Below, in pieces: positions 36,076-46,168 of a stretch of DNA of 64,000 bases. Location of the stretch: positions 218,624-282,623 of the forward strand of contig JBAMJV010002048.1 of the NCBI GenBank assembly GCA_037951105.1. Direction: 5' to 3'. The DNA comes from Echinarachnius parma. Its lineage: Eukaryota; Echinodermata; Echinoidea; Clypeasteroida; Echinarachniidae. The translations under genes were made by a program, and so were the position numbers. The notes under the pieces were generated by a model. It was given only the letters and a program-made list of their open reading frames with translations. It made no database searches and was not told the origin of the DNA. Within the stretch, counting starts at the first letter, position 1; every line of letters starts with the position of its first letter.

Positions 36076-39000
36076 CAATGATGATGATGTTGATGATGAT
36101 GATGATGTTGATGACGATGATGATGGTGGTGGTGGTGGTGGTGGTGGTTGTGTAAGTGGTGGTGATTATGATTATGGTGATGGTGATGATGATGATGACA
36201 ATGATGTTGATGATGACAATGATGATGATGGTGGTGGTGGTGGTTGTGGTGCTGGTGATGGTGATGACGCTAACGATTAGTATTTCTGTGATTATGATTA
36301 TGATGATGACATGGAAGATGATGGTCATGATGATGGATTGTATGGTGATGATAATGATGATATTGAAGATGATGATATTGACGTTGGCAATGATGATACT
36401 GCCTAATTGGCACACCGTTCTTCGTCACATTTCACCTTTATCTTCGTCTTTTCAGCCATTGCAAGTGGTGCTCCCAGAGGCGTACCTCAATCCTCCTGTC
36501 TCGCACCCTCTCAGAACGGACCTCGTCGTTGAAGTAGTGAGTAAACAAAGAAATGTTTTAACTGATTTATCTTTTCCTGGTTTGGAACATTGCAAATTCT
36601 AGCTCAAATATTGATTTTAATTGAGTTGATTATCCAATAAAAGAAGCAAAAACAAAATAAGTATAGAATTACAAATAAATTGTACAAAAAGGAGAAATCA
36701 ATAGTAACATTATGAAGAGTGGATCATGCAAAAGTCAAATGATGGAGGTCAAATTCAGTTATACTTACAGCACATGTATTAGTACAAGAAGAAAAAGGCA
36801 CATAGTTGCGCTAGAACACATAACTGTATAATTATGCATACATGTAGGTCAAATACATACGATTTATGATTATCTCCCTTGGCAAATATGTGTGCTATAC
36901 AAAAAAAAAATTACTTCTCTATATATCGCTTGAAGGGACTTAGTAACATTGTCCAAATCCTCAAAATCCAATTGGAATTCTAGCGGTTTCCTCATACCTT
37001 GTTGTATTCGTATTAACAATAAAATCATGGGACAGGTTTCGGTTTTGCAAATTTCCCTTTCGTTAAAAAGATATTTACGATTGAAGTTTCCAGATGTTAA
37101 AAAATCCAACGGATCGTCAAAACTGTGTACAAAGTGAGTGCAATGAGTTAGTGAATATCACTTTGCATTTTTGCTCATTACTCGGCCATATAACGTCCAT
37201 TTAACTTGAAATTTTCACACAACACCTAGTGGACATATCAGATAACAACAATCTACATTGTATTAACCACTCATCACTTTTTGCACATGTAACCAAAGTT
37301 ACTAGATCCCTTTAATCTGTATTGTTAACATTTTTCAGGACCCAGCACCCACTCCGTACAAACGTGATGATGTGATCAACCTGCTGGTGAAGAGGAAATA
37401 TGAGAAGGTGGAAATCACACCAGAGGTTAGTCAAAGTTTCCTATACATTGCAAGATACAATTATAACAATTATTAAATTAAATCAACTAAGGCCAAAAAA
37501 AAAAAATTGTTTGATTGGCGTAACGGGCAACCAAAAATTAGGGTAGGTCGGTCGGGATTTTTTAAAAATTTTTTTATTTATTTTTTTTTTGTCAGCACAA
37601 ATACACAAAAACACACACATAACACATCGAAATTCCAAATTCTATTGCAATTTTGTATTTATTTTATTTTATTTTAAATTTTATTTTAAAAAAAATAAAA
37701 TTCAGAAAAAACCTCTAGGGTTGGCGTGCATTAGCGCCGGTATTTTTAGGGTCGGGCGGGTTACGCCAATCCAACAATTTATTTTTCATGGCCTAAGGGA
37801 ATGTATGAGGAAACAATTCAAGCGACGCAGATTTGTATAAAAAATGTAAATAATAATAATATCATTGATTTATATAGCGCCTATCACGATTGATAACCAT
37901 CTCTAAGCGCTTTACAATTATATCATTACCCCGGTCATCGGATACATTCTGCAATCAATCCAACTCACAAAGTCCACGTTTTCCACTCCCTGGGGTGCAT
38001 TCCAGCCACGGGCAACCTTGTGGGTGAACACAATGCCAAGGAACTACGTTCCATCCTTCCAGGTACCCATTTATACACCTGGGTCGAGAGCAGCAATTAT
38101 AACAATTATTGAATTAAATCAACTTCGGGAATGTATGAGGAATCACTTCAAATGATGCAGCTTTTTATAAAAAAAAAGTAAATTCAAACTTAGGGTTTCT
38201 ATCCTTCGGGTTGATATAGGTTTTCACTAGCCCGAGCATTGCATACCTGCCAACCAGTCCGATTTTGTCGTATTTAGTCCGATTTTTTACTCAAAAAAGG
38301 GTAAAAAATCGGACGAGTACGATTTTTTAAGTCTGGAAGAGAAAAAAAAAAAAAAAAAAAAAATATATGTATATATATATTTTTTTCCCCTTTCTTTCTT
38401 TTCAAAAAGTAAATATACATGTGCATATAAATACACACATACATATTCAGTGTGGTCATATGTTGAAAAATAAGGCTAAGATAGCACAAGAGAGCAACTA
38501 GAACCCTAGAGCTGGACCCCCGGCTGCAAAGGACTTCGTGCTTCGCGCTCGTGATGCGCGCTTCGCTCACATGAGAGTAAGATTTTTCATTTTCAAATGT
38601 TGGCAGGTATGGCATTGGAGAGTTTCAGGGAAGAACCGCTATCAACTGGTCTTGTGACTCAGTGGTTGGAGCACCAGTCTAGAAATCTGCAGGTCTCGGG
38701 TTCAATTCCCAGCAAAGCCCAATTTCCTTTGGTCATTTTAATTTATTTAATATATTGCTGATCTGTTTTCCCCTCATCGTACACGTTTTCAGAGTAAATT
38801 ATGTATAAGAAATTGTAGATCACTTTATTAGATTGTGCTATTACAGCTAGACAGTGAAATACATAAAATGCCAACTACTGTAAACGGGGTAATGTTCGCA
38901 GTGCATTATTTTTCGCGGATTTTGCGCTGAAGTCGGCGTCCGCGAATATTAAAACCCGCAAATATAAATGCGCGATTTGCAATGCATGAGAACACTTGCT

Positions 39001-41885
39001 CGGCCGCGAAATTAAAAAGCAGCGAATGTGTTTTTGTGGCGCTCAGCGCAAAATATTAATCGCGCTAAAATAACAACGTTTACATTATCGGTTTTCAGAT
39101 GGAGTGAAAATGTAAATGTTTGTCTTTTTCTCAACGTCCCTGCAGGTTGCAGAGACCCTAGCTCCTGTGGAACTTCAACCAGGGGTGCTGGTATCCACGG
39201 TAACGGGTCAACTCAACGTGCATGACAACAAGTTCATCTTGGAGGTAAGGATCTAAGTTTATGAATGAAAAAAGATTATTTTCTCTATGTACCATCGTCA
39301 TCTGAAGAAGATTCTGCTAAGATCGAACATTTAGGCCCTGTATTAACTCTCAATAATAAGAAAAAATAATGAGTAAGTTAACTAAACTAACAAATTAGTT
39401 ACCGGCATACAGTATGGCTCGGTAGAGTGCCCATTTCATGCACGGGAGGTCTTGCGGATAGCAATAGTACCTCCCACCTTCTAGCCAGACACTTGGCATA
39501 CTTAGAAGGGAGTAGGGTAATAATAATTTGAATGTTATGCAGGGCCCACTAGAAGAGCAGTGTTTGTTTCTGAACATAACTTGAACATAAAACATAACTT
39601 GTATTATTATTATTACGATTATTAATTACCATTTGTTCTTGTAGTGCTAACATCCACGGATTCCTTTTTTCATCTCCCCTCCCCAACAGGAGCTCCCGCC
39701 ACCAACCACCCAGACCCAGCAGCCCCCCAGCCAGCCCCAGAGGAAGAGGAAGAGAGAAGAGGAGGGCATCGCTGTCCCTTCTTGCAAACCTAGCAACCTA
39801 TTTCAACCTAACACATAATGAGTAAAACTATGTATTCATGAATGGTAGCACCCTCTTATTCCTCTTTCATATCACCCTTCCCATCCAGGAGCTACCCCCA
39901 CCAACCACCCAGACCCAGCAGCCTCCCAGCCAGCCCCAGAGGAAGAGGAAGAGAGAAGAGGAGGGCAGCACAGCCCCTAAGCTTCACCCCAAGCAGTACG
40001 TCTTCGGGAACGTGGATGTGGACGAGTTTGTCCAGAATTTGGCTACGGTAAGTAGTTAACTCATTTCTTGTAAGAATTGTAAAAAATTTGGAGTTGCTTT
40101 TTGAATAAAAAAGAGGAAGGAGAAGAAATCACCTCCCCAAGCAGTTCATCTTTTGGAAAGTTGATGGGGACGAGTTTGTCAAAAATTTGGCTACGGTAAG
40201 TATTAAAGTTAAATCTTGCAGTATTGATTTTAAGTTAGAATTGGGTCTTGTGTTTAGAGTAAAAAGAGTAAATAAACAGTAACACAAAAGGAGGGTTGGG
40301 TAACACCTAAGCTACACCAAATCAGAATGTCGTCGGGAACGTGGATGTGGACGAGTTTGTCCAGAATTTGGCTACAGTAAGTAGTAATATAATTTCTTGT
40401 AAGAATTGGGAGTAGTTTTAAGGATAAAAAGGAGGACGGAGAAGTTATCGTACCCCAATCAGTACATATTTGGGGAAGTTGATGTAGACGAGCTTGTCCA
40501 GAATTTGGCTATGGTAAGTATGAAATGTGATTCATTAACCTCATAAGATATTTTCCAGCAGTGATATTTGAGACTTCAATCTTACTCCAATATCATTGTA
40601 GATTCTTCTGAATGATATGCGATATTTTCTTAGAAAATGTAAGTTTTTTACCCAGTGAAAAGAGTTAAAATTGATGTCAGATTTTATCACCTAATCACAA
40701 TTGATTTTTAATATAATTCAGATCAAAAGCATAATACAGTGTAAGTACTCTTTTTGTTTTCCTCACGGTTTATTTAATTTTTTCTTTATAATTTTTTTTT
40801 ATAATTAATTCATTTTCTTCCCATACAGAATGGCATTGCAGATGTGAAGGTAGAGAGCACAGGGTCAGGTCACATCGTTCACCTGGTAAGCTAAATTTAC
40901 ATTTTCCTTTGTGGTTTTAAAATTAATTAGTAGATAACAAATTATCAGATATTTTGCTTCTCTTTTCTGTGAGTGGTGTACATGCACAGAGATCTTAAAG
41001 TCAAGGATAGGGTTAGGTTTAAATGTATTACAATTTAACCATTTTACTCCATCATAGATTGATTTACCGCCTATAGAGCTAATTTATCAGATTGTCATGA
41101 CAAATGAGCTACAGGAAAATAGAATAGAATAGAACAGGGACAATAGTAAAGTTTTGGACAGAGAATCAACCTGCTTTACGAGATGGGTCTGGATTAGAGA
41201 GACTAAGAACATGAACAGAGATTGGGGGGGGGGGGGGGGGGCTACATGCTGTGTCACATGTGGGACCAGTGACTGACTGCGCCATCTAGTGGTCAGACTT
41301 ACTACAACTTCTTAGGTGAACCTCTGAAATGCCAAGTAAATAAATAGTAAAGTTGATTGTGTGAATATGAAATTGCTTGATATTTCATTTTCCGGCTACT
41401 CATTCTGGCGTGGCAATTTATTAGGCGATGTTATGAAATCTCTTCTTTGTGTAAAACTTATAAATTGAGATTTTAATTGATGCCACTGACTAATTCATAT
41501 AATAAATCAATACATTTCCTTACTTGACTGTTTATTTTATTTTATTTTAAATGGGTACTTGGTCGGGTGTTAACTAGCCTTCAGCCAACATTGGGCAGCT
41601 GGGCTAGTATGCTCCCCAGGGAGTTAAGACAGTGTGCAAGATAATTGCGCAGGTTTGACCTGTACCTGATGACCAAGGGTAATAATAATGCGCTTAGAAA
41701 AACCGTATTAGGCGCTATATAAATGTAATTTATTATTATTATTATTTATTTTAATTTGTTCACAGGAATCGGAAGATACCATTATTCAGCTGGAGGAGGG
41801 GTCGACGCATATCTTCTGTGAGGGAAACGAGAAGCTGAGAAAACAACTCAGAGACGTGCTAATAAGCTGCCTGGGAAGGTTCTGA
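24900..41885 (+). CDS. INTS9: INTS9, Integrator complex subunit 9 (complete, 19 exons)
   Basis: INTS9 is the catalytically dead metallo-beta-lactamase/beta-CASP partner of INTS11 in the nuclear Integrator cleavage module, which processes snRNA 3' ends and terminates paused transcripts. Exons: 24900-24908, 26236-26363, 26833-26899, 27467-27529, 28034-28117, 28445-28500, 30251-30458, 31187-31276, 31776-31932, 32401-32581, 34488-34591, 34885-35013, 35718-35842, 36456-36536, 37339-37425, 39146-39244, 39889-40047, 40829-40885, 41766-41885. They give 667 residues (human 658). Exon 1 codes only MKL, joined to [11 protein letters not shown]. Recognised blocks: [11 protein letters not shown] (degenerate zinc site), [66 protein letters not shown] near the C-terminal region is a likely nuclear localisation signal. 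The stop is TGA at 41883-41885. Seven exons have decayed partial copies in adjoining introns. Confidence 0.97.
25270..25450. repeat. (TGA)n microsatellite
   Basis: Long GATGAT tract interrupted by 'gcatgacaatgatgatgcatgac' units, in INTS9 intron 1. ORFs of up to 152 codons here translate to poly-Ile/Ser/His and are artefacts. Smaller GAT tracts follow at 25,965-26,190. Confidence 0.95.
25573..25924. mobile_element. Long palindrome (foldback element) in INTS9 intron 1
   Basis: Arms 25,573-25,736 and 25,757-25,924 (about 165 bp each, roughly 90 per cent complementary) surround a 20-nt loop. Outer traces of symmetry (gctgtaactgacc near 25,460; ggttacagcatt near 25,950) lie inside the GAT microsatellite, with a GATCGGATC-rich spacer on the left. 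A MITE/foldback, non-coding. Confidence 0.85.
28662..28979. mobile_element. MITE with GGGCTC(G/C)ACACT ends
   Basis: It starts 'cagggctccacacttac' and ends 'cgagtgtcgagccctg' (inverted). Sub-terminal 'gtggcccggtcgggccagtg' / 'ctggcccgaagtgcaatttcactggccc' is a second inverted pair. Related ends at about 18,614 and 33,181-33,251. In INTS9 intron 6. Confidence 0.65.
29157..29400. mobile_element. Second copy of the 254-bp MITE
   Basis: Same termini and interior as 4,967-5,220, including 'ggtaattcatgttttgaagaa' and 'aaagcatcaaatgaaa'. A few differences and a short internal deletion. In INTS9 intron 6. Confidence 0.8.
29440..30190. other. Intron 6 inverted-repeat region
   Basis: 'tatataatattgactggcc' to 'ggccagtcaatatcattatta' (29,448-29,592) is an inverted pair with 'gggggatacaacata' / 'tatgttgtatccccc' inside. 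At 30,040-30,190 'ttcccctcttttctaacacg' / 'gaggggaatata' repeats occur. No coding sequence. Confidence 0.6.
30838..31155 (+). mobile_element. tRNA-derived SINE, near full length
   Basis: Head with A-box-like 'tggcaagattagtagagcgc' and B-box 'agttcgaaccc', a body with 'gtacctggtctggtaaaaattag' and 'gctagtatgctccccggggag', then 'ggcgctatacaaatatgatcta' and an ATT tail. Relatives: 8,585-8,665 (minus), 27,625-27,720 (minus), 37,853-38,095 (minus), 41,550-41,755 (plus), 57,410-57,480 (plus). In INTS9 intron 7. Confidence 0.75.
31355..31375 (+). pseudogene. Very short echo of INTS9 exon 31187-31276
   Basis: 'atatgaaaaggttagtac' repeats the exon end TTATGAAAAG/GTGAGTAT 92 bp downstream. The following 'acctgccttagaagtggcatagctac' also repeats the intron at 31,314. 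A short tandem duplication of exon tip plus intron. Confidence 0.6.
32051..32136 (+). pseudogene. Echo of INTS9 exon 31776-31932 (3' part)
   Basis: 'gtgatgtggtggtgcttactggactgacacagactc...gcacacacaaccct' matches the exon's donor half (gtgatgtgatggtgctgactggactcacacagacgcc...). The donor is lost (CTAAATTA). It contains indels. Downstream of the intact exon. Confidence 0.85.
32255..32346 (+). pseudogene. Echo of INTS9 exon 32401-32581 (5' half), acceptor intact
   Basis: It starts after an intact ATAG acceptor and codes [30 protein letters not shown] before ending mid-exon, 146 bp before the real exon. The two copies differ at nine positions over 30 codons, six of them synonymous. No donor follows, and the frame reads on to a stop, so inclusion would truncate INTS9 within the beta-CASP region. 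Probably silent, but it is the best-preserved echo. Confidence 0.88.
33297..34166. repeat. 38-bp minisatellite, about 23 copies
   Basis: Consensus unit 'aggtagaacatctctgaaagcataatctgagcataatt' (38 bp), head to tail. A few units are a 32-bp variant lacking 'cataat' (near 33,621, 33,697 and 34,148), and copies are about 95 per cent alike, so the array is young. There are no spacers. In INTS9 intron 10, just before an exon echo. Confidence 0.97.
34267..34310 (+). pseudogene. Echo of INTS9 exon 34488-34591 (5' part)
   Basis: 'ttgtag' acceptor then 'gtcgtgtgtggagtcaagcagtccacagtatatctcc' matches the exon start at an offset of 221 bp, with a 2-bp insertion that breaks the frame. Upstream of the intact exon. 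Confidence 0.85.
35191..35302 (+). pseudogene. Echo of INTS9 exon 34885-35013 (3' part)
   Basis: It begins mid-exon at 'gttcaagacgccctgc' and runs to the exon end with an intact GTGAGC donor, offset 290 bp. An indel near 'gagctttgagacag' introduces a stop. Downstream of the intact exon. Confidence 0.88.
35855..36395. repeat. Compound (GGT)n/(GAT)n microsatellite with an embedded exon fragment
   Basis: GGT and GAT tracts fill INTS9 intron 13 and generate long poly-Ile/Thr/His/Met ORFs on both strands that are not genes. At 35,988-36,016 a 29-bp piece of exon 35718-35842 ('cctcttgccatgaaagcctgctactg') recurs, 233 bp downstream of its source. Confidence 0.9.
37490..37798. mobile_element. MITE with ggcgtaac ends
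   Basis: 'aaggccaaaaaa...ttgtttgattggcgtaacggg' is inverted at 'cgggttacgccaatccaacaatttatttttcatggccta'. Termini of about 35 bp and an AT-rich interior (poly-T/poly-A). In INTS9 intron 15. Confidence 0.75.
37853..38095 (-). mobile_element. tRNA-derived SINE, 5'-truncated
   Basis: Reverse complement of the SINE at 30,838-31,155: ATT tail at the left, 'tatatagcgcctatcacgatt', then 'ctaagcgctttacaatta' and 'aggtacccatttatacacctgggt'. In INTS9 intron 15. Confidence 0.7.
38248..38614. mobile_element. MITE with tacctgccaac ends
   Basis: 'gcatacctgccaaccagtccgatttt' is inverted at 'aaatgttggcaggtatggc'. Interior contains a poly-A/T tract and 'ggtaaaaaatcggac' / 'gtccgattttttac'. A relative starts at 32,599. 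In INTS9 intron 15. A tRNA-like SINE head follows at 38,655-38,722 ('cagtggttggagcacc', 'gggttcaattccc'). Confidence 0.65.
39690..39766 (+). pseudogene. Upstream echo of INTS9 exon 39889-40047 (5' half)
   Basis: After an intact AACAG acceptor it codes the same [22 protein letters not shown] start as the real exon, then diverges after EEEG and reaches a stop near 39,817. Offset 199 bp; no donor. Confidence 0.88.
40111..40513 (+). pseudogene. Three downstream echoes of INTS9 exon 39889-40047 (3' half)
   Basis: Copies at 40,111-40,195, 40,288-40,376 and 40,424-40,513 each end in the exon's donor side (gacgagtttgtc.agaatttggct) followed by intact GTAAGT-like donors at 40,196, 40,377 and 40,514. 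Donor-to-donor steps are 148, 181 and 137 bp. None has an acceptor. With the upstream echo this exon exists in five versions. Confidence 0.9.
41550..41755 (+). mobile_element. tRNA-derived SINE, 5'-truncated
   Basis: 'atgggtacttggtcgggtgttaactag', 'gctagtatgctccccagggag', 'ttaggcgctatataaatgtaa' and an ATT tail match the SINE at 30,838. In the last INTS9 intron, ending about 10 bp before the polypyrimidine tract. Confidence 0.75.
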
Positions 41886-41942
41886 TGTCATGTTGATGCT
41901 ACATACAGGAACATTATTGTGAAACAAACACTTGCCTTATTG

Positions 41943-42310
41943 CATGCATGCCCGGGGGGGGGTCACTCACATACTGTACAAAAGTGCTACCCACCCGTGC
42001 CCAACCTCTGAAATGGACCTTAACGTCGAAAACTTGTGCACCTGAAAAAGTATCCTTTTTATGGGTTTTTTCTTAATGAATGCTGAAAACAGACCCTTTT
42101 TTAAGGAAAACGTCGACGACGCCATATAGCTGAAAACTTGTGTAAAAAGGTACCCTTTTTCTGTTTTTTTCTTCTAATGAGTGCTGAAAATCACCTCTTT
42201 GTAAGGAAAACGTTGATGCGCCGTATAGCTGAAAATGATACCCTTTGGATGCTTTTTTTGGACGCGGGTGCGTAACCAGTCATGTTGTGAGTGACCCCCC
42301 CGGGCATGCA
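41943..42310. mobile_element. MITE just after the INTS9 stop
   Basis: Ends 'gcatgcatgcccgggggggggtcactcac' (41,943) and its inverse 'gtgagtgacccccccgggcatgcatgc' (to about 42,310). Interior holds three diverged copies of a unit with 'gctgaaaa...aaggaaaacg(t)cga'. It lies in the probable INTS9 3' UTR. Confidence 0.75.
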
Positions 42311-42495
42311 TGCTACTGCGATATACATGACATCGTAAAAACTCGGACAAAAATCTGATATTGTGATGTCTTCTTGATGCATCAAAGAAAACTCTTTTCC
42401 ATCAAAGACTCTGATTGGTAAAGGACTAGAAGTCAATGGAAGCCATACCTAGAATGCAGCAGAAGATTTTCCATCTAAGAGACTGCAAAACTTCA

Positions 42496-42836
42496 GGGTG
42501 CGTCGTTTGGAGCACACCTCCAGGTCGATAATGAAAACTGTGCATGATACATTTACTAAATGAACCGCTACTCACCATGTATTATGGCAAAAGAAAGGAA
42601 GAGTCATAAGAGAGGATTCGAACACATGATACCAAGTGTTGAAGTCCACAGCATGACCAATAGGCCACGTACACCGCTGATGGTCAGTATGGTCTCATTG
42701 TAATTATAACCCTCAAACTCACCCAAACCCTAATCCTAGTGACGTTGCGTGACGTCACGATAATATATCAATATTTATTATCAACCTGGAGCTGAGGTAG
42801 ACTTAGACCTGGAGGTGTGCTCCAAACGACGCACCC
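42496..42836. mobile_element. 341-bp MITE with a perfect 9-bp target duplication
   Basis: Terminal repeats GGGTGCGTCGTTTGGAGCAC / GTGCTCCAAACGACGCACCC, continuing to about 32 bp, are flanked by identical 9-bp direct repeats aaaacttca (42,487-42,495 and 42,837-42,845). A 9-bp duplication suggests a Mutator-like transposase source. No ORF. Confidence 0.85.
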
Positions 42837-42904
42837 AAAACTTCACTACCACTTTCCTGTCTCAATGATCCGTGAATGGTTGAAAAAAACATTTAAATGG
42901 ATAA

Positions 42905-43323
42905 GTTACAGGGCTGTTTTCATTCAAAAAGCACCTGTTAAAACAAGAGGGCATCCTCCAGTCACCTCAAGTTTCAACCATTTAAAAAAATAACAAATGT
43001 GAATGTGATATTTGGTTAACATAATTCTTTGATAGAGAGATCATAAAAAATGAATGTTCAAACCATGTTGGTATATTTTCAAAAAATGCAGGAATTATAC
43101 ATTTTTGTTCAATTATTGAATAAAAGTTGGTCCTCAACATTTATTCTGATCGGATGTGTTTATGGATACTTAGCTGTTTCTGACCCGATTTGAATCAAAC
43201 AAATTTGATTTTTTTTCTTTAAAATTGTGTGCTTTTTCAAATTTTCCACCTCGATTTTCATTACCTCACACAAAAACTATTTCTTGAAGCACCCTCTAAA
43301 CCGAAACTGAACTATCCCTTTAA
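42905..43323. mobile_element. Interspersed repeat, same family as about 10,030-10,480
   Basis: 'aacaagagggcatcc', 'gtttctgacccgatttgaatcaaacaaatttgattttttt', 'tgcttttccaaatttt..cctcga' and 'cgaaactgaactatccctttaa' match the TECPR1-intron copy piece by piece. Downstream of INTS9, non-coding. Confidence 0.6.
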
Positions 43324-43820
43324 AGAGATTTTTATCCTGCACTGTTATTGTGAATGCTGTTGAAATATATACAGTCAGACATGTGTTTATTGACCATCTA
43401 AGATTTGGAAGTGGGTTCGTGGGTCCAGGGTCATTTTGGATAAAAAATGAAAAATTTAGAGATGGAGATGGGAGATCAGATATGAATTCCCCCAAAAAAA
43501 GTTTGGCTGGGGGGGTGGGTGGGTGGGGTGAGCTCTATCCCAATTTTATTTGGATTTTTGAATTTTTAAAATCTTTGCAAGGCTCCTAAGGGGATCTAGA
43601 AAAATGGCCACTGTAGACAGGTGACCTCTATGTACAGGCTCCATGGCATTGTTTTTCTCTGCATGGGATCGCTTTTGGTGGCCACTATAGGCAGGTTGGC
43701 CGCTATAGACAGGTTGATTCTATGATACTGTTGGCTGTATGAATACTATAATACAAAACGTTTCATACATAGTGTATGATCAAGATTATACATGTATACA
43801 TGTTCTGCCAGTGCTTAAAT

Positions 43821-44021
43821 GGGTGATTTCAAGTATGGTGTTTGGGGTTGGTGTTAGTGCTTATTAAACACTAACACCGGCCTTAAGCAATATATTTGAG
43901 ATGACTTCGTGTTAGGATGGTATACAGTGACATCGGGGGATTTCAAATATGGCGCCTAAGGCCGGTTTTAGTGTTTAATAAGCACTAACACCAACCCCAA
44001 ACACCATACTTGAAATCACCC
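43821..44021. mobile_element. Near-perfect foldback with 68-bp arms
   Basis: Arm 43,821-43,888 (gggtgatttcaagtatggtg ... cggccttaagc) is the reverse complement of 43,954-44,021, with only a few mismatches. Spacer 65 bp. Inside each arm 'gtgttagtgcttattaaacactaacac' is itself a palindrome. Intergenic. Confidence 0.88.
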
Positions 44022-44329
44022 AATGTCTCTGTGATTCAAAGGACGCTCCTAATATTTGAAGAAAAATAGATGTAATTACAAAGTGATGATTGCATAATAT
44101 TTTGTAATGGTAGTCAAACAGTTTATTTGCCTCATTTTCATTTGTACAGTTATGTTCAATGTTTGTATATTTTGTATATACAGTTTATATATTAAAGATC
44201 ATGTCAAGATGAATTTAAGTTTCATATTGTACTTATTTTTAATTCAATTTTTCTGTTGTGGCCATGTATTTGGTATCTTATATGTTATGCGACCAGGTTG
44301 CAATTGATTCGAAGGCAGACAAAAATATG

Positions 44330-44515
44330 AAAATTTGATCCAATCAGATTTGCGCATTCAGTGCATGATCTGACTTGCAATTAGTTGTAACTTTACAATC
44401 GATTGCAACTCTTTTTGCAACGGTACATGATCTGACTTGCAATTAGTTGTAACTTTACAATTGATTACAACTCTTTCTGCAATGGGACCCTCTGGCAAAA
44501 TCAGACTCTTGTGGG
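44330..44515. repeat. Two tandem copies of a 62-bp unit
   Basis: 'catgatctgacttgcaattagttgtaactttacaat(c/t)gatt(g/a)caactctttttgcaa' occurs twice in a row. Related sequence at 6,085-6,290. From 44,530 to 44,735 a decayed relative of the 254-bp MITE family may follow ('tgccgatatttgcctgattttgc'). Intergenic, no gene. Confidence 0.7.
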
Positions 44516-45203
44516 CAACTCGTGTTTTTGCAGTAATTGACTTGTAAAGGGGAAATTATGTATTCATTATTGCAAGCTGGCCAAAAATAGAAGTTACCCT
44601 ACTTATACCAAACATGATTTTCTTATAATTTTGTATCAAATGGAAGCTAAAGATTTCTTTCAATAGGTATACAAATCTCAATTTTGATATTTGCCGATAT
44701 TTGCCTGATTTTGCAAGAGCCAGTAACATAATATATTCCTGTTTTTGACTAACCTACACTTCACTTCATGGCGAACTGATAAAATATGGGTACAATCTCG
44801 CTAAAACGACTTCAATGAAGAAATAACAAATAAAAGAAGAATATTGGTAACTAATCACCAATTAGGTAATGTAAATTCTAAGCAGGATAATTTATATCCT
44901 TTATATTCAGTGTGTTAGTGGATTTGTCATTCAGTACCCATACTTACTTCTAATGTTTGTTTAAAGGTATAAGAGGACAAGTTATACAGGACTTTAACCC
45001 TCCACTAAGTTTCTATATAAGGAACCAACAAAATATATTTCATTAGTATGAAATAGATATGTTTTACTATTAATTTCCACCCATAAAGTCTTCTCTGACA
45101 ATATAAAATCGGCGATGAGTCTGCCAAAAAATTATAAACTTATTGGAGGGTTAAAGTCCTGTAAAACTTGCCCTCTTATACCTTTAAACAACCCTTAGCA
45201 GTA

Positions 45204-45391
45204 CAGGGAAACCCCGTTATAACGAGCTCGCTTATAACGAGGTACCGTTTATAACGAGGAGAATCCTTTGGTCCTGATTCATACGTTCATTTAGATGTTT
45301 GTTATTAATTCGGCCGTTTATAACGAGGTACCGCTTATAACGAGGTAAATTTGATAGTCCCGACTACCTCGTTATAACGGGGTTTCCCTGT
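45204..45391. mobile_element. Pogo/Tigger-like MITE
   Basis: Ends CAGGGAAACCCCGTTATAACGAG and CTCGTTATAACGGGGTTTCCCTG with TA flanks. Interior repeats 'tataacgaggtacc' in both orientations. A decayed relative is at 57,222-57,350. TA duplication and ATAACG termini fit pogo-like non-autonomous elements. Confidence 0.75.
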
Positions 45392-45464
45392 AACAGTTAA
45401 TTTCCAAATTGTGATAGGCCTTTACAGAAACAAATCCTCTTTTATGGACTAGAATATATATATA

Positions 45465-46168
45465 CACTCAGCAAAAAAGAAAGTAAACACTTTTTCAAGT
45501 TCATATTTTTCATATAAGATTTGATCAAAAACAAATAAGTTATATATCAAATTAAAGGATATTTAATTGTGTTTCAACCTGGTAGGTGAATACAAATTGA
45601 AACTTTACGCATGAGTGTTTCATTTGTCTGTTCCAAGGTGCAAAAGTAAAAATTGCAAAATTGCACAAACAATATAAAAAGTCGTATTGCACAGAAAAGA
45701 AAATTATTATTAAAAAGAGTAATCTTTGTTTGTTTAGAGTCAGTATCTTTCTTTCTTTGCAGTGTTTCTTTATTTAAAGTCAATATCTTGTTGGGCCACC
45801 ATGACTGTAAACAGCGCAGTACAGCGACGGCGCATGCTGGATATCAATAATGCAGTTTAACCACGTTTTGTCTCTCATTCAAAGATAAAGCCATTGTGTA
45901 AGTGTGATCTTTTGTTTCCATTTTTTGTGGAAGGGCATTTACACAATAATGGCAGACTGTCCATTTTTGCGATTTTTACTTTTGCACATTGGAAGAGAAA
46001 AACATATGTGTTCACTCATGCGTAAAGTTTCAATTTGTGTTCACCTGGCAGGTTGAAAAACAATTAAATTTTCTTAAATTTGATATGTAATTTATTGATT
46101 TTTTATGAAAGTTTTATATGAAAATTCTGGACTTGAAAAGGTGTTTACTTTCTTTTTTTTGCTGAGTG
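45465..46168. mobile_element. Tc1/mariner-type element with about 200-bp inverted repeats
   Basis: CACTCAGCAAAAAAGAAAGTAAACAC at the left and its inverse at the right, within TATATA (TA duplication). Similarity between arms runs for about 200 bp (45,465-45,660 and 45,966-46,168). The centre has no intact transposase. Non-autonomous deletion derivative. Confidence 0.75.

Noticed and set aside
35729..36602. ORFs of 148 and 228 codons on both strands
   Set aside because: Low-complexity translation of GGT/GAT tracts in INTS9 intron 13.
39690..39817. Alternative INTS9 exon upstream of 39889
   Set aside because: It keeps an acceptor and the same reading frame start but has no donor and runs into a stop; treated as an echo.
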